Shown here in pieces: positions 40,248 to 48,910 of a stretch of 64,000 nucleotides of DNA. The notes beneath the pieces were generated by a model. The model saw nothing but the letters and a program-made list of their open reading frames with translations, was not told the origin of the DNA and did no database searches. The position numbers and the translations under genes are program-made. Within the stretch, counting starts at the first letter, position 1. Each line of letters starts with the position of its first letter. The DNA comes from Pseudooceanicola sp. (lineage in GTDB: Bacteria; Pseudomonadota; Alphaproteobacteria; Rhodobacterales; Rhodobacteraceae), in the NCBI RefSeq assembly GCF_029213205.1, contig NZ_JARGNH010000006.1, positions 1 through 64,000 on the forward strand. Direction: 5' to 3'.

Positions 40248-41615
40248 TCAGGGCCGTGACAGTCTAGGCCAGGCGATTTCGATTCTGAAACCCTTTTGTG
40301 TGTTTGGCAGGCTCAGCGCGGCGCCGTGACGGGTGGCAATCGCCTGAACCAGCGCCAGGCCAAGGCCATGACCGGCCACCGATTGTTGATCGGCGCCACG
40401 GGTGAAGCGGTCAAACACCGTGGCGCGCAGCTCCTCGGACAGGCCCGGGCCACTGTCGCTGACGCTGAGCAGGTGGCGTTTGCCCTGCGGTTCCAGCGTC
40501 AGAATGATCCGGTCGCCCGCCTCGGTGTATTTGATCGCATTGTCGAGCAGGTTGGAAATCACCTGGGCCAGCAGATTGCGCTCGCCCAGCACCCAGGCCT
40601 CGGGGCTGATCTGCGCCTCGGCGTTCAGCCCCTTGTCTTCGGCCAGCGGCTCATACAGCTCAAACACCTCGGCGGCGATCTCGGACAGGTTCACCGGGAC
40701 CAGACCGGGGCGCTGGCCCGAGGCGGCCTCGGCGCTGGAAATATCGAGCAGGCTGTCGAACATCCGGATGGTGCCAGCCATATCGGCGCGGATCGCGGCG
40801 ACATCGTCCTCTTGCCCTTCGATCCGATCCAGACGCTGACGAATCCGGTTCAGCGGGGTGCGCAATTCATGGGCGATGGCGTCGGACAGCCGGTGGGTGG
40901 CGCGATTGAGCGCCTCGATCCGGTCCAGCATGGCGTGAAAATGGCTTTCCAGCGCGCCGAATTCATCACCGCTCCGCACCCCGGGCAGGCGCGCCGACAG
41001 CTCGCCCTCGGCAACCCGGTCGGCCAGGCTGTTCAGCCGACCGATGCGCCCGACCACCGCCCGCGCCACCAGCCAGCCAGCCAGCAGCGCCAGCGCCGAA
41101 AGGCCGATGGCGACCCAGAGGATGGTGCGGCGCAGCTCGCGCAGGGTTTCGGTGACCGGCGCCCAGGAACGGGCGGCGAGAAACGGAAACCCGCCGGGCA
41201 ATTCCCGCGCCACGCCGCGAAAGGCCGCGCCGCCGGGCAGGGTCAGATCCTGCGCCGGGGTGGCGGCAAACAGGGCGCCATCCGGCACCGCGCCCGGTGG
41301 CCAGCCCTCAAGATTGCCCGCCAGAACTGCGCCGCTGCGGTCCTGCAACAGGTAGAGCCCGGAGTCCGGCGGGGTGATTGCGGCACGCGCCTCAACCGCC
41401 TCGCGCAGGCCGGGGATGCGGCGCTGGTCATAGACCTGGGCAAAGCCGGTCAGATCGGCGGCCAGCACCTCGGCCTGGCGCGCCTCAAGCGCGCGGGCGG
41501 TGATCCGGTATTGCAGCGCCATCGCGCCGAGCGACAGAAAGATGATGCCGCCGGCGACGATCAACATCACCCGCAGCGCGGCGGATCCGGCCAGGGATCG
41601 GCGCGGTCGGCTCAT
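40248..41615 (-). CDS. Two-component sensor histidine kinase
   Basis: The 455-residue protein has two membrane segments (MLIVAGGIIFLSLGAMAL and ILWVAIGLSALALLAGWLVA) flanking a periplasmic sensor of about 130 residues. A HAMP domain follows, then the phospho-acceptor His in DAIAHELRTPLNRIR, an N box (NLLDNAIKYTE) and G boxes (DSGPGLSEEL, GHGLGLALV). I placed the start at 41615; a longer frame begins at 41705 but overlaps the response-regulator gene by 35 bases. It is the partner of the upstream regulator and sits inside the protease/lipase operon, so it probably senses an envelope signal. Confidence 0.9.
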   Translation of the reverse strand: MSRPRRSLAGSAALRVMLIVAGGIIFLSLGAMALQYRITARALEARQAEVLAADLTGFAQVYDQRRIPGLREAVEARAAITPPDSGLYLLQDRSGAVLAGNLEGWPPGAVPDGALFAATPAQDLTLPGGAAFRGVARELPGGFPFLAARSWAPVTETLRELRRTILWVAIGLSALALLAGWLVARAVVGRIGRLNSLADRVAEGELSARLPGVRSGDEFGALESHFHAMLDRIEALNRATHRLSDAIAHELRTPLNRIRQRLDRIEGQEDDVAAIRADMAGTIRMFDSLLDISSAEAASGQRPGLVPVNLSEIAAEVFELYEPLAEDKGLNAEAQISPEAWVLGERNLLAQVISNLLDNAIKYTEAGDRIILTLEPQGKRHLLSVSDSGPGLSEELRATVFDRFTRGADQQSVAGHGLGLALVQAIATRHGAALSLPNTQKGFRIEIAWPRLSRP

Positions 41616-41670
41616 GCCTGCCCCGGGGCGCGGCGCGTCGAAATTGACGTGGATCGGGATTGGCGCAGCT

Positions 41671-42375
41671 TCACCCGACAACGCTCCCTTGCGGATCAAA
41701 GACATAGCCGACGCCGCGATCGGTGTGGATCACCGGATGCCCCGCCGCCTGCTCCAGCTTGCGCCGCAACCGTCCGACATGCACATCGACGACATTGGTT
41801 TGCGGGTCGAAATGCAGGTTCCAGACGTTTTCCAGCAATTGCGTCCGGGTCACCACCTCACCGGCATTGCGGGCAAAAAAGGTGATCAGTTCGAATTCCT
41901 TCGGGCTGACCGGGACATGGGCATTCCTGACATGCACGGTGCGCGCCTTCATCCGGATTTGCAGATCGCCAAAGGTAATCAGGTCATTGTCCAGCACCAC
42001 CATGTCCTGACGCCGCAACAGGGCCCGCAGCCGGGCGCGCAATTCATCGCCATCAAACGGCTTGGCCAGGTAATCATCGGCCCCCTTTTCCAACCCTTCG
42101 ATCTTGTTGGCGGCACGGCCCAGGGCCGAGACCACCAGCACCAGCGCGGTGGACCCGGCGGCACGGATCTTGGCGATGGCGTCGATGCCGTCGCCACCGG
42201 GCAGCATCCGGTCAAAGACAATGACCTTGAATTCCGCCAGACCGGCCGCCTTCAGACCGTCGGCGTAGTTGCGCATGACGATCGGTTCGGCGCCCAGATC
42301 GCGCACCGCTTCGGACAGCGCCTCGGCGGCCTCGATATCGTCCTCGACGATCAGAATACGGGGTGTGTCACTCAT
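41671..42375 (-). CDS. OmpR/PhoB family response regulator
   Basis: The 234-residue protein has a receiver domain (ILIVEDDIEAAEAL acidic pocket, phosphorylated Asp in VIVFDRMLPG, switch Ser in VVSALG, Lys in AKPFDGDEL) and a winged-helix DNA-binding domain ending in TNVVDVHVGRLRRKLE and VIHTDRGVGYVF. The ATG at 42375 has AGGAGG. It lies 23 bases after the DegP-like gene and about 55 bases before the kinase start, so the three are co-transcribed. Likely targets are its own operon and the divergent caspase operon. Confidence 0.93.
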   Translation of the reverse strand: MSDTPRILIVEDDIEAAEALSEAVRDLGAEPIVMRNYADGLKAAGLAEFKVIVFDRMLPGGDGIDAIAKIRAAGSTALVLVVSALGRAANKIEGLEKGADDYLAKPFDGDELRARLRALLRRQDMVVLDNDLITFGDLQIRMKARTVHVRNAHVPVSPKEFELITFFARNAGEVVTRTQLLENVWNLHFDPQTNVVDVHVGRLRRKLEQAAGHPVIHTDRGVGYVFDPQGSVVG

Positions 42376-42398
42376 CGCCAGTTTCCTCCTGTTGCAGA

Positions 42399-43745
42399 TC
42401 AGAACACCGACACCGCCGGGTCAAGGGCATTGGCACCGCCAAGCGGCACATTCAACTGTGCGTTGCTCCAGGGATCGACCAGGATATGCAGGGTGCGGCC
42501 ACTGCGCTGCACCAGCAACACCACCGGGCGGTCGATTTGGGCGCTGTGCAGCGCCTCGGGCTCGGCGGCGCTGCCGTTCACCGCCAGGATCACGTCGCCC
42601 TGGGCCAGCCCGGCGCGGTAGCCGGGGCTGGACTGGGTGATGGTTTCAACCTTGGTGGTGTCGCTGGCCAGCCCGACGCCGAGCGTTTCCCAGCTGTAGG
42701 CGGCGATCAACCCGATCTGGCCCTTGATCTCGGCCAGGGTAAAGCGGGGCTTTTCCGGGGTCAGATCCAGCGCCAGGCTGATCTCTTGCCCGGCCCGCAG
42801 CACCATGATGCGCGCCTGATCGCCCTGGCGTGCATCCAGCTGCAGCGCCAGATCGCCGGGTTGGCGCAGCCCGCGCCCGTCCAGCGCCAGGATCACGTCA
42901 CCGGCCAGCAGCCCGGCGCGCCAGCCAAAGCCACCGAGCGTGACATCGTCGACCAGCACCCCGTCACGATCCGCCAGCCCGAGGGCGCGGGCGATCTTGG
43001 GGGTGAGCGGGCGGGCGGTGACACCCAGCGAGGGCACCGGCGGTAGAGCCCCGGTCACCACCGCCGCCACCACATCGGCAGGAATCGCAAAGGCGATGCC
43101 CGCGAACAGCCTGGTGCCGTCGGCGATCCGGGCGTTCACCCCGCGCAGCGCGCCGCCTGCGTCGATCAGCGGCCCGCCGGAGGATCCGGGATTGAGTGCC
43201 GCGTCATGCTGGATCAGCCGCACCGGCACCGCCGGGTTCAGCTGCCGCGCCGGGGCCGAGACGATGCCGCGGGACAGGCTGAATTCCATTTCCAGCGGCG
43301 CGCCAAAGGCAAAGACCGGGATGCCCAGCGGCGGCGCCTCGGGGGTGGGTGGCAGACCGGGGCCGAACAAAGGCTCGTTCAGGCTGATCACCGCGATATC
43401 GCGGGCGGTGTCGACCTTGGTGACCGCCGCCGAGACGGTGCGCCCGGCCCGGTCGCGCAGGGTGACCCGGCTGCGTCCACGCAGCACATGGGCGCAGGTG
43501 ACCACCACATTCCCGTCACCCCAGAGCGTTGCCGAGCCGAGGAATACCGCGTCGTCATCATCGCTGAGCACCACCAGCGTGGCGTCCAATGCCCGGCTCA
43601 GCAGCGCCGGATTGGCCACAGCTTCGGCGCGCACCGGGCGGTTGGCGGTCAACATCACCACCAGGAGGGCAAGCAACGGCACCATTGCCACCATCGGGGC
43701 AAGGCGGCGACGGCGGCGCTGCAGATGACGGGGATCGCTGGGCAT
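42399..43745 (-). CDS. DegP-like S1C serine protease with two PDZ domains
   Basis: The 448-residue protein begins with a basic N-region (HLQRRRRRLAP) and a hydrophobic segment, giving a signal peptide or anchor. The protease domain shows His in VVTCAHVL, Asp in TARDIAVISL and Ser in NPGSSGGPLI. Two PDZ domains follow, with GVLVDDVTLGGFGWRAGL and VETITQSSPGYRAGLAQGDVI. DegP/HtrA proteins degrade or activate envelope proteins under stress. The sequence departs from the usual TNAHV and GNSGGP motifs, but all triad residues are present. It is the first gene of the minus-strand run and diverges from the small secreted protein. Confidence 0.88.
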   Translation of the reverse strand: MPSDPRHLQRRRRRLAPMVAMVPLLALLVVMLTANRPVRAEAVANPALLSRALDATLVVLSDDDDAVFLGSATLWGDGNVVVTCAHVLRGRSRVTLRDRAGRTVSAAVTKVDTARDIAVISLNEPLFGPGLPPTPEAPPLGIPVFAFGAPLEMEFSLSRGIVSAPARQLNPAVPVRLIQHDAALNPGSSGGPLIDAGGALRGVNARIADGTRLFAGIAFAIPADVVAAVVTGALPPVPSLGVTARPLTPKIARALGLADRDGVLVDDVTLGGFGWRAGLLAGDVILALDGRGLRQPGDLALQLDARQGDQARIMVLRAGQEISLALDLTPEKPRFTLAEIKGQIGLIAAYSWETLGVGLASDTTKVETITQSSPGYRAGLAQGDVILAVNGSAAEPEALHSAQIDRPVVLLVQRSGRTLHILVDPWSNAQLNVPLGGANALDPAVSVF

Positions 43746-43843
43746 CTCGGGGTCCTTTCACTGTGACGCTCCCTTGGTAACGGTCTGTGCGTCCGGGTTC
43801 ACATGACAAGTCCCGTCATCTGCGCCAAACACCCAGAAACCTT

Positions 43844-43872
43844 TTGAACCACAGGGCATTGCGGCCCATTAT
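43844..43872 (+). promoter_or_regulatory. Candidate sigma70-type promoter for the secreted protein / caspase operon
   Basis: TTGAAC (43844-43849) and CATTAT (43867-43872) are separated by exactly 17 bases. The -10 ends about 31 bases before the ATG at 43904. Spacing and orientation fit the plus-strand operon. An ATGAC-7 bp-GTCAT inverted repeat at 43803-43819 lies upstream and could be a regulator site. Confidence 0.5.
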
Positions 43873-43903
43873 CGGGGCAGCCTCAACCACCGGAGACCAC
43901 CCC

Positions 43904-44572
43904 ATGCGCCTATTCCCCGCCGCCCTCTTTACTGCCGCACTGGCGATCGTGCCGCAGGCCGGACCGGCCGAAGCGCTGTCGCTGGATGCCGACATGGTCC
44001 CGGCCAGCGCGGTGAAGCGGATCGAAATCTCGGCCCGGCTGCTGGAGACGGCGATGGGCGACCGCGATGCGCTGCTGGCGCTGGCAGCGGCCAAGCTGCG
44101 CAAATCGGCGCTGGGCAAAGAGGTGGCGCGCGAACCCGAACGCGACGGCCCGGTGCCCGAAGGCGCGGCCGAACCGCCGATCAGTTGGCAGGACATGCGC
44201 GACACCGCCCTGGCCCTGGCCCCCGGCGATCCGGTGATCGAGGGGCTGGCCGCAGATCTGACACTGGAAAAGTCCAAGGGCGTGGTCTCGGGCAAGGTCT
44301 ATTCGATCAGCCAGATCCGGGCGGGCGGCACCGACACCTACCGGCCATTGCAATATGAGGGCAACGCCTATGCCGAGGTCTATGTCGAAGGCGCCAGCGC
44401 CGCCGATCTGAACGTCAAGGTGTTCGATCAGGCCGGGCGACTGGTCTGTTCTGACACTGACATCAGCGCCATCGCCTATTGTGGCTGGCGCCCGGCCGCG
44501 AGCGAGGAATTTTCTGTCGTGGTGCTGAACCGGGGTGGCGGCGGCACCTCCTATACCCTGATCACCAACTGA
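43904..44572 (+). CDS. Small secreted protein of unknown function
   Basis: The 222-residue protein has a Sec signal (MRLFPAALFTAALAIVPQAG to AEA). The mature part has an alpha-helical first half (AVKRIEISARLLETAMGDRD, DALLALAAAKLRKS). The second half is beta-rich with one cysteine pair (LVCSDTDIS and IAYCGW), and the end (EEFSVVVLNRGGGGTSYTLITN) resembles a pre-peptidase-type beta-sandwich. I do not recognise a named family. Start at 43904, with GGAG upstream. It is 27 bases from the caspase gene, so it is likely a partner, inhibitor or substrate of that protein. Confidence 0.72.
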   Translation: MRLFPAALFTAALAIVPQAGPAEALSLDADMVPASAVKRIEISARLLETAMGDRDALLALAAAKLRKSALGKEVAREPERDGPVPEGAAEPPISWQDMRDTALALAPGDPVIEGLAADLTLEKSKGVVSGKVYSISQIRAGGTDTYRPLQYEGNAYAEVYVEGASAADLNVKVFDQAGRLVCSDTDISAIAYCGWRPAASEEFSVVVLNRGGGGTSYTLITN

Positions 44573-44599
44573 TCCGATTTTGCCCCGAAAGCGATTGTG

Positions 44600-46750
44600 A
44601 TGAAACGGTTATTCAAACTCAGCCTGGCTGTCGCCCTGACCCTGTCCACCGCGATCCCGGCGCTGGCACGTGACGCCCACGCGCTGCTGATCGGCGCGTC
44701 GCAATATCAGAACCTGGACGAAAGCGCCTGGCTGAACGGGCCAAAGAACGACATCACCCTGGTGCGCGATTATCTCAAGGCGAACCCGGTGCTCAGCTTT
44801 GCGCCTGAGCATGTGCATGTGCTGGCCGACGGGGTCGCGGGCGCGGCCCCGGCCACCCTGGCGGCGATCCGGCAGGAAATGGCGGCGCTGGCCGCCAATG
44901 TGGTGGCGGGCGATTTCGTCTATCTGCATTTTTCCGGCCATGGCACCCAGGCCCCCGCCGCCGACCCGGACAGCGAATTGGACGGGCTCGACGAATTGTT
45001 CCTGCCGGTGGATATCGGCCCCTGGAACGACACGGTGGGTGGCGTCGAAAACGGGCTGGTCGATGACGAGATCGGCCAGATGATCGACGCGATCCGCGCC
45101 AAGGGCGCCGATGTCTGGGTGGTGTTTGATTCCTGCCATTCCGGCACCGCCACCCGCGCCGCGCCCTCGGGCGACGATGATGTGCGCCAGCGGCAATTGA
45201 AACCCAAAGCGCTGAAAATCCCCGAGTCCCGGATGGCCGAGGCCGAGAGCAAGGCGCGCGGCCTGGCCGCCGCCGATCCGCGGGCGCGGGCGGCGGCCTC
45301 AATCGAGTCGACCGGTGACGCCGCGGCGACTCCCAATGAGGGGCAGGGCAGGCTGGTGGCGTTCTTTGCCGCCCAGACCAATGAGACCACCCCGGAAAAG
45401 AACATGCCGCGCGGCCAGCCCGGGCGCAAACCGCAGGGGGTGTTCACCTATACCCTGTTTGAGACCATGGCCGAACGGCCCGGCATCACCTATCGGCAAT
45501 TGGCGCAGGAGGTGCTGCGCAAATATGCGGTGCTGAACCTGGCCCGCTCGACCCCGCTGTTTGAGGGCGATCTGGATCAGCCAGTGTTTGGCGAGGGTGG
45601 CGCCGGGTTGATCCTGCAATGGCCGGTCACTGTTGCGGGTGCGGAGCTGACGGTTCCGGCCGGGCTGCTGCATGGGCTGACCCCGGGTTCCGACCTGTTG
45701 TTGCTGGCCTCACCTGCCGATCCGGATGAGGCGGCATTGGCCAGCTACCGGGTGCGCGAAGCGACGACCTTTGCCGCCACCGCCATCGCCACCGACGAAG
45801 GTGCCGCGCCCGAGGTGCCCGCCGGGGCGGTGCTGCGCAAAGTGTCCAACGGTATCGACTTTTCGCTGACCGTCGCATTGCCGCCCGAGGGTACGACCGC
45901 CGCCGCCGCGATGCAGGCCGCCGTCGCGCAGATGATGCAGGAACCGGCGATTGCGTCGCGAATCAACTTTGTGCCGGCCGGCACCGAGGGCGCCGATCTG
46001 CGGCTGGCGGTTCTTCCCGACAGCCCGCGCCCGGATGCGATCTGGATCCTGCCCTCGACCGGGCTGGTCGCGCCCGAGGAGCTGGCCCGCACCCCATCGG
46101 TTTCCACCGCCGACAAGACTCCGGACAAGCTGGCCGCGGTCATGGCCGACAGCTTTGCCACCATCGCCAAGGCGCTGAACCTGATGAAGGTCGGCGCCGC
46201 CACCGCCAACACCAGCCTGCCGGTCGAGGCCGGGCTGATCACCGGGCGATTTGACTCCAGGACCGAAGAGGTGATCGCCAGCAGCCGCCTGCCAGTGGCC
46301 GGGGCTGATGTGCCGCGTATGGTGCCCGACGATGTGGTCGGGCTGCGGCTGACCAACACCGGCGACAGCCCGGTTGACTACAACCTGCTCTATGTCGGGG
46401 CGGATTATTCGATCAGCTTCATGGGCAACGGGCGGATGCAGCCCGGGGCGACGCTGGACGATGATTTCGTGCTGATCAGCGATGCCAGCTTTGGCCGCGA
46501 CCGGCTGATTGTCATCCTGTCCCCGGCGCAGCCGCAATCGGCGGTCGAGGACCTGTCGTTCCTGGAACAGAACCCGCTGGAATTGTCGCGCAGCGCCGCA
46601 ACACCGCGCGGGATCAAGGGGATGCTGGATGAGGCCGGGTTTGGCCAGACCACCCGCGGCGCGGTCAGCCTGTCCAGCCGCCGCAAAAAGGCCGATCCGG
46701 TGCCGGTGTTCCTGCAATATGAGATCGACACGGTGCCCGGCGGATCGTGA
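44600..46750 (+). CDS. Exported caspase-like (peptidase C14) protein, copy 2
   Basis: The 716-residue protein begins MKRLFKLSLAVALTLSTAIP with a signal peptide ending at ALA (about residue 23). The catalytic dyad is His114 (LHFSGHGTQ) and Cys179 (VVFDSCHSGT). An insert after the Cys is rich in Arg/Lys/Ala and could be processed. The middle domain (GLLHGLTPGSDLLLLAS) and C-terminal domain (DYNLLYVGADYSISFMGNG) match copy 1 in order, so these are full-length paralogues. A GTG three bases upstream is an alternative start. The C-terminus is Lys/Arg-rich near RRKKADP. It is second in an operon with the small secreted protein, divergent from the protease operon. Confidence 0.85.
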   Translation: MKRLFKLSLAVALTLSTAIPALARDAHALLIGASQYQNLDESAWLNGPKNDITLVRDYLKANPVLSFAPEHVHVLADGVAGAAPATLAAIRQEMAALAANVVAGDFVYLHFSGHGTQAPAADPDSELDGLDELFLPVDIGPWNDTVGGVENGLVDDEIGQMIDAIRAKGADVWVVFDSCHSGTATRAAPSGDDDVRQRQLKPKALKIPESRMAEAESKARGLAAADPRARAAASIESTGDAAATPNEGQGRLVAFFAAQTNETTPEKNMPRGQPGRKPQGVFTYTLFETMAERPGITYRQLAQEVLRKYAVLNLARSTPLFEGDLDQPVFGEGGAGLILQWPVTVAGAELTVPAGLLHGLTPGSDLLLLASPADPDEAALASYRVREATTFAATAIATDEGAAPEVPAGAVLRKVSNGIDFSLTVALPPEGTTAAAAMQAAVAQMMQEPAIASRINFVPAGTEGADLRLAVLPDSPRPDAIWILPSTGLVAPEELARTPSVSTADKTPDKLAAVMADSFATIAKALNLMKVGAATANTSLPVEAGLITGRFDSRTEEVIASSRLPVAGADVPRMVPDDVVGLRLTNTGDSPVDYNLLYVGADYSISFMGNGRMQPGATLDDDFVLISDASFGRDRLIVILSPAQPQSAVEDLSFLEQNPLELSRSAATPRGIKGMLDEAGFGQTTRGAVSLSSRRKKADPVPVFLQYEIDTVPGGS

Positions 46751-46792
46751 CGTTGGAGCCTGTTTCCCTGTCCTGACCCCGGCGCTGGTCTC

Positions 46793-47407
46793 TCAGCTGC
46801 TGCGCTGGGCGATGCCATTCATGAACAGATCGAGGAAATGCGCCGAGACGTCCTGCGGCGACATCGCGTCATCTTCGCTGTGCCAGCGCAGGATCCAGTT
46901 CACCGCCCCAAGAAAGAAATTCGAGGTGATGCGCACATCGACCGGGCGCAGATCGCCCTCTTCGATGGCCTTTTCGATCAGCATCCGGGAGTAGCGATCC
47001 AGCGCGCGGCGACGATCCAGCAACTCGGCCTGATGGTCCTGGGGCAGGGAGCGGATATTGGCCATGGTGGTATAGGCGCCGCGTTCCTCCATCAGATTTT
47101 CCATGAACCGTCGGTAAAGAAGCTGCAGCTTTTCAAAGGCACTGCCATCGGCCTTTTCCGCCTCAAGCCGGGCATTCTGGCCGCAATTATAGGTCAGCTT
47201 GATGCATTCATACAGCAGCTGTTCCTTGTTCTTGAAGTAGTAATACAGCGCCGTCTTGGTCACGCCGATTTCGTCGGCGATCTCGTCCAGCGAAGTGGCG
47301 TGATAGCCCTTTTCGTTAAAGATTCGGGCCGCGACGCGCAGCGCCGCTCGCCGTTTCATCTCGCGGATTTCTGCCCGCGAAGCGACCGCGCCGTTCCAAT
47401 TTGCCAT
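46793..47407 (-). CDS. TetR/AcrR family regulator, intact copy
   Basis: The 204-residue protein has an N-terminal helix-turn-helix (AARIFNEKGYHATSLDEIAD, then EIGVTKTALYYYFKNKEQLL) and a ligand-binding C-terminal domain. It shares sequence with a damaged copy at 48911-49204. Many relatives are repressors of fatty-acid or acyl-CoA genes. It diverges from the first dctP copy. The start at 47407 gives MANWNG; upstream in-frame sequence to 47509 lies in the promoter region and is not expected to be translated. Confidence 0.92.
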   Translation of the reverse strand: MANWNGAVASRAEIREMKRRAALRVAARIFNEKGYHATSLDEIADEIGVTKTALYYYFKNKEQLLYECIKLTYNCGQNARLEAEKADGSAFEKLQLLYRRFMENLMEERGAYTTMANIRSLPQDHQAELLDRRRALDRYSRMLIEKAIEEGDLRPVDVRITSNFFLGAVNWILRWHSEDDAMSPQDVSAHFLDLFMNGIAQRSS

Positions 47408-47735
47408 GGGTGATCCAATTTTCTTGCGGTGTCCATACTCGACCGCTCTCGCGGCGCGATCAAGGGTCAATATGCGCAGATGCCTTGTAAACCTAAAGGA
47501 AACGGTCATCTCGGCTCGAATTTCGAGGGGCAGCGCAGGGATTTTCGACGGACTCTTCTCAGCGCATTCCCATCGGAAGATTTAGTTACGTATGAGTAAA
47601 AATAAGTTCTTTCCGGTAATGTAAACCAGTGGTTTCGGTGAGCCAAAAAGGGTTTCGGTGAGCCAAAAAGATTGTATCGTTGAATTGTTCAAGAAGTCCG
47701 CCAGGCGCGGACCGTCTTCAGGGAGGAAGAAAGAT
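47408..47735. promoter_or_regulatory. Divergent tetR/dctP regulatory region, copy 1
   Basis: This region has no coding potential I can support. It includes an AT-rich partial palindrome at 47581-47603 (TTTAGTTACG, then TATGAGTAAAAAT), a likely TetR operator. A CCGGTAATGTAAAC stretch follows. A 20-base perfect tandem duplication at 47631-47670 is present only once in copy 2. A GGGAGGAAG ribosome site precedes the dctP ATG at 47736. Confidence 0.6.
47631..47670. repeat. 20-base perfect tandem duplication upstream of dctP copy 1
   Basis: GGTTTCGGTGAGCCAAAAAG occurs twice back to back. Copy 2 has the corresponding sequence once (49428-49447) with one substitution. This looks like a slippage duplication in copy 1 after the larger block was duplicated. 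Confidence 0.9.
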
Positions 47736-48779
47736 ATGACCAACACTTCGAAAGCCATCAATCGTCGTTCGATGCTGCGCGGCGCGGCGGTGGGCGTCTT
47801 GGCTGCCCCGGCACTTGTCGGCAAGGGCATTGCCGCTGGTAAAGTCACCTGGCGTATCCAGTCGCATTGGCCGAAAGCCTCGGCGTCGTTCGAGGGCAGC
47901 CTGGTTGTTATGACCAAGCAGATCACCGAGGCAACCGAAGGCGCGTTCCAGTTCGAACTCTTCGGCGCTGGCGAATTCGCCAAGGGCCCGGATATCTACA
48001 ACCTGATTCGCAAGGGTGTGGTTCCGATGGGCACTGCCTCGGGGTCCTATTTTCAGGACAAGGCCCAGGCCGCTTCCTTTGTCTACGGCATCCCCGGCGC
48101 ATTGCGCGAAAGCTGGGAAATGCAATACGCCGTCAAGCTTGGCGGGCTCGAAGACCTGGTCAACGAAGAGCTGATCCCTGACGGTGTCATCCTCAAGAGC
48201 GACAAGGTTCTTCCGACCGAATTCGTGCTGTCGAAAAAGATCAACAGCGCGGCCGACTTTCAGGGCGTCAAAATCCGGTCCTCGGGCAGCATGCTTGACT
48301 ATCTCAAGGCCGCAGGCGCGGCACCGCAATACATCCCGGGTTCGGAGCTGTACCAGGCGCTCAGCTCGGGCGTGGTCGACGGGGCTCATTGGGGCGCGGC
48401 CACCGGTGCCAAGTCGATGTCGCTGTGGGAGGTCTGTAAATACCACTACAAACCGGGGCTGGGTCTCACCACCGACAGCTACATCATGAACGTCAAGCAA
48501 TACGAAGCGCTTGAGGACGATCTGCGCGGCGTGCTGGACACCGCCTGTGAGACTCGCTTCTACGAGCGGTCTTTGGAATATCAGCTGGGTGAGGCACAGT
48601 CGCTGTCCTGGGGTATTGCCGAAGAGGGCATCGAAGTGGTGCAACTGCCGCAAGACGTGCTGGAAATGCTGGCCGAGGCCTCGACCAAGATCCTTGAAAC
48701 CGAGGGTCAGAAGGGTGAGATCGCGGCGCGGGCTGCGGGCATCTATACTTCGCTCATGAAAGACCTCGGCTACGCCTGA
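47736..48779 (+). CDS. TRAP transporter solute-binding protein (DctP family), module 2 copy 1
   Basis: The 347-residue protein has a twin-arginine signal (NRRSMLRGAAVGVLAAPAL). DctP-family motifs include WRIQSHWPKA, GVKIRSSGSMLDYL (carboxylate-binding Arg) and ELYQALSSGVVDGAHWGA, the last resembling the TakP-type alpha-keto-acid binding branch. It differs from copy 2 (49513) in only two residues, Ile/Val and the final Ala/Val, both near the end. It is separated from dctQM by copy 2. It may be redundant, or expressed under its own promoter. Confidence 0.9.
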   Translation: MTNTSKAINRRSMLRGAAVGVLAAPALVGKGIAAGKVTWRIQSHWPKASASFEGSLVVMTKQITEATEGAFQFELFGAGEFAKGPDIYNLIRKGVVPMGTASGSYFQDKAQAASFVYGIPGALRESWEMQYAVKLGGLEDLVNEELIPDGVILKSDKVLPTEFVLSKKINSAADFQGVKIRSSGSMLDYLKAAGAAPQYIPGSELYQALSSGVVDGAHWGAATGAKSMSLWEVCKYHYKPGLGLTTDSYIMNVKQYEALEDDLRGVLDTACETRFYERSLEYQLGEAQSLSWGIAEEGIEVVQLPQDVLEMLAEASTKILETEGQKGEIAARAAGIYTSLMKDLGYA

Positions 48780-48804
48780 TCCGCGAAGCTGACGATCTCT
48801 GGCG

Positions 48805-48825
48805 GTGCGGCCCTGACGGCCGCAC
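48805..48825 (+). promoter_or_regulatory. Hairpin after dctP copy 1
   Basis: GTGCGGCC (48805-48812) pairs perfectly with GGCCGCAC (48818-48825) around a 5-base loop. It is about 26 bases past the stop. The same hairpin follows copy 2. There is no T-run immediately after it, so mRNA stabilisation or partial termination is more likely than full termination. Confidence 0.6.
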
Positions 48826-48910
48826 TGTCGTTTACCAGCAATTCGGCGAACCATACGGGCGGTCTGGGTGCGCGGGCCGCGTCAATCGTTTTGCGGTCCA
48901 GGGCGCGGAG

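Larger units (their letters stand above)
47055..48889. repeat. Tandem duplication, unit 1 (3' part tetR, intergenic, dctP)
   Basis: The unit runs from inside tetR through the divergent intergenic region and dctP to just past the dctP hairpin. It matches 48911-50666. Over the dctP genes the match is almost perfect, while the tetR and intergenic parts carry deletions and many substitutions (offset 1856 in tetR, 1777 in dctP). Confidence 0.85.

Noticed and set aside
43746-43843. Minus-strand promoter for the DegP-like gene
   Set aside because: A TTGTCA (minus strand, 43804-43809) is present, but no -10 with acceptable spacing was found.
47408-47509. N-terminal extension of the intact TetR
   Set aside because: The upstream codons lie in the promoter region and have no HTH-family similarity.
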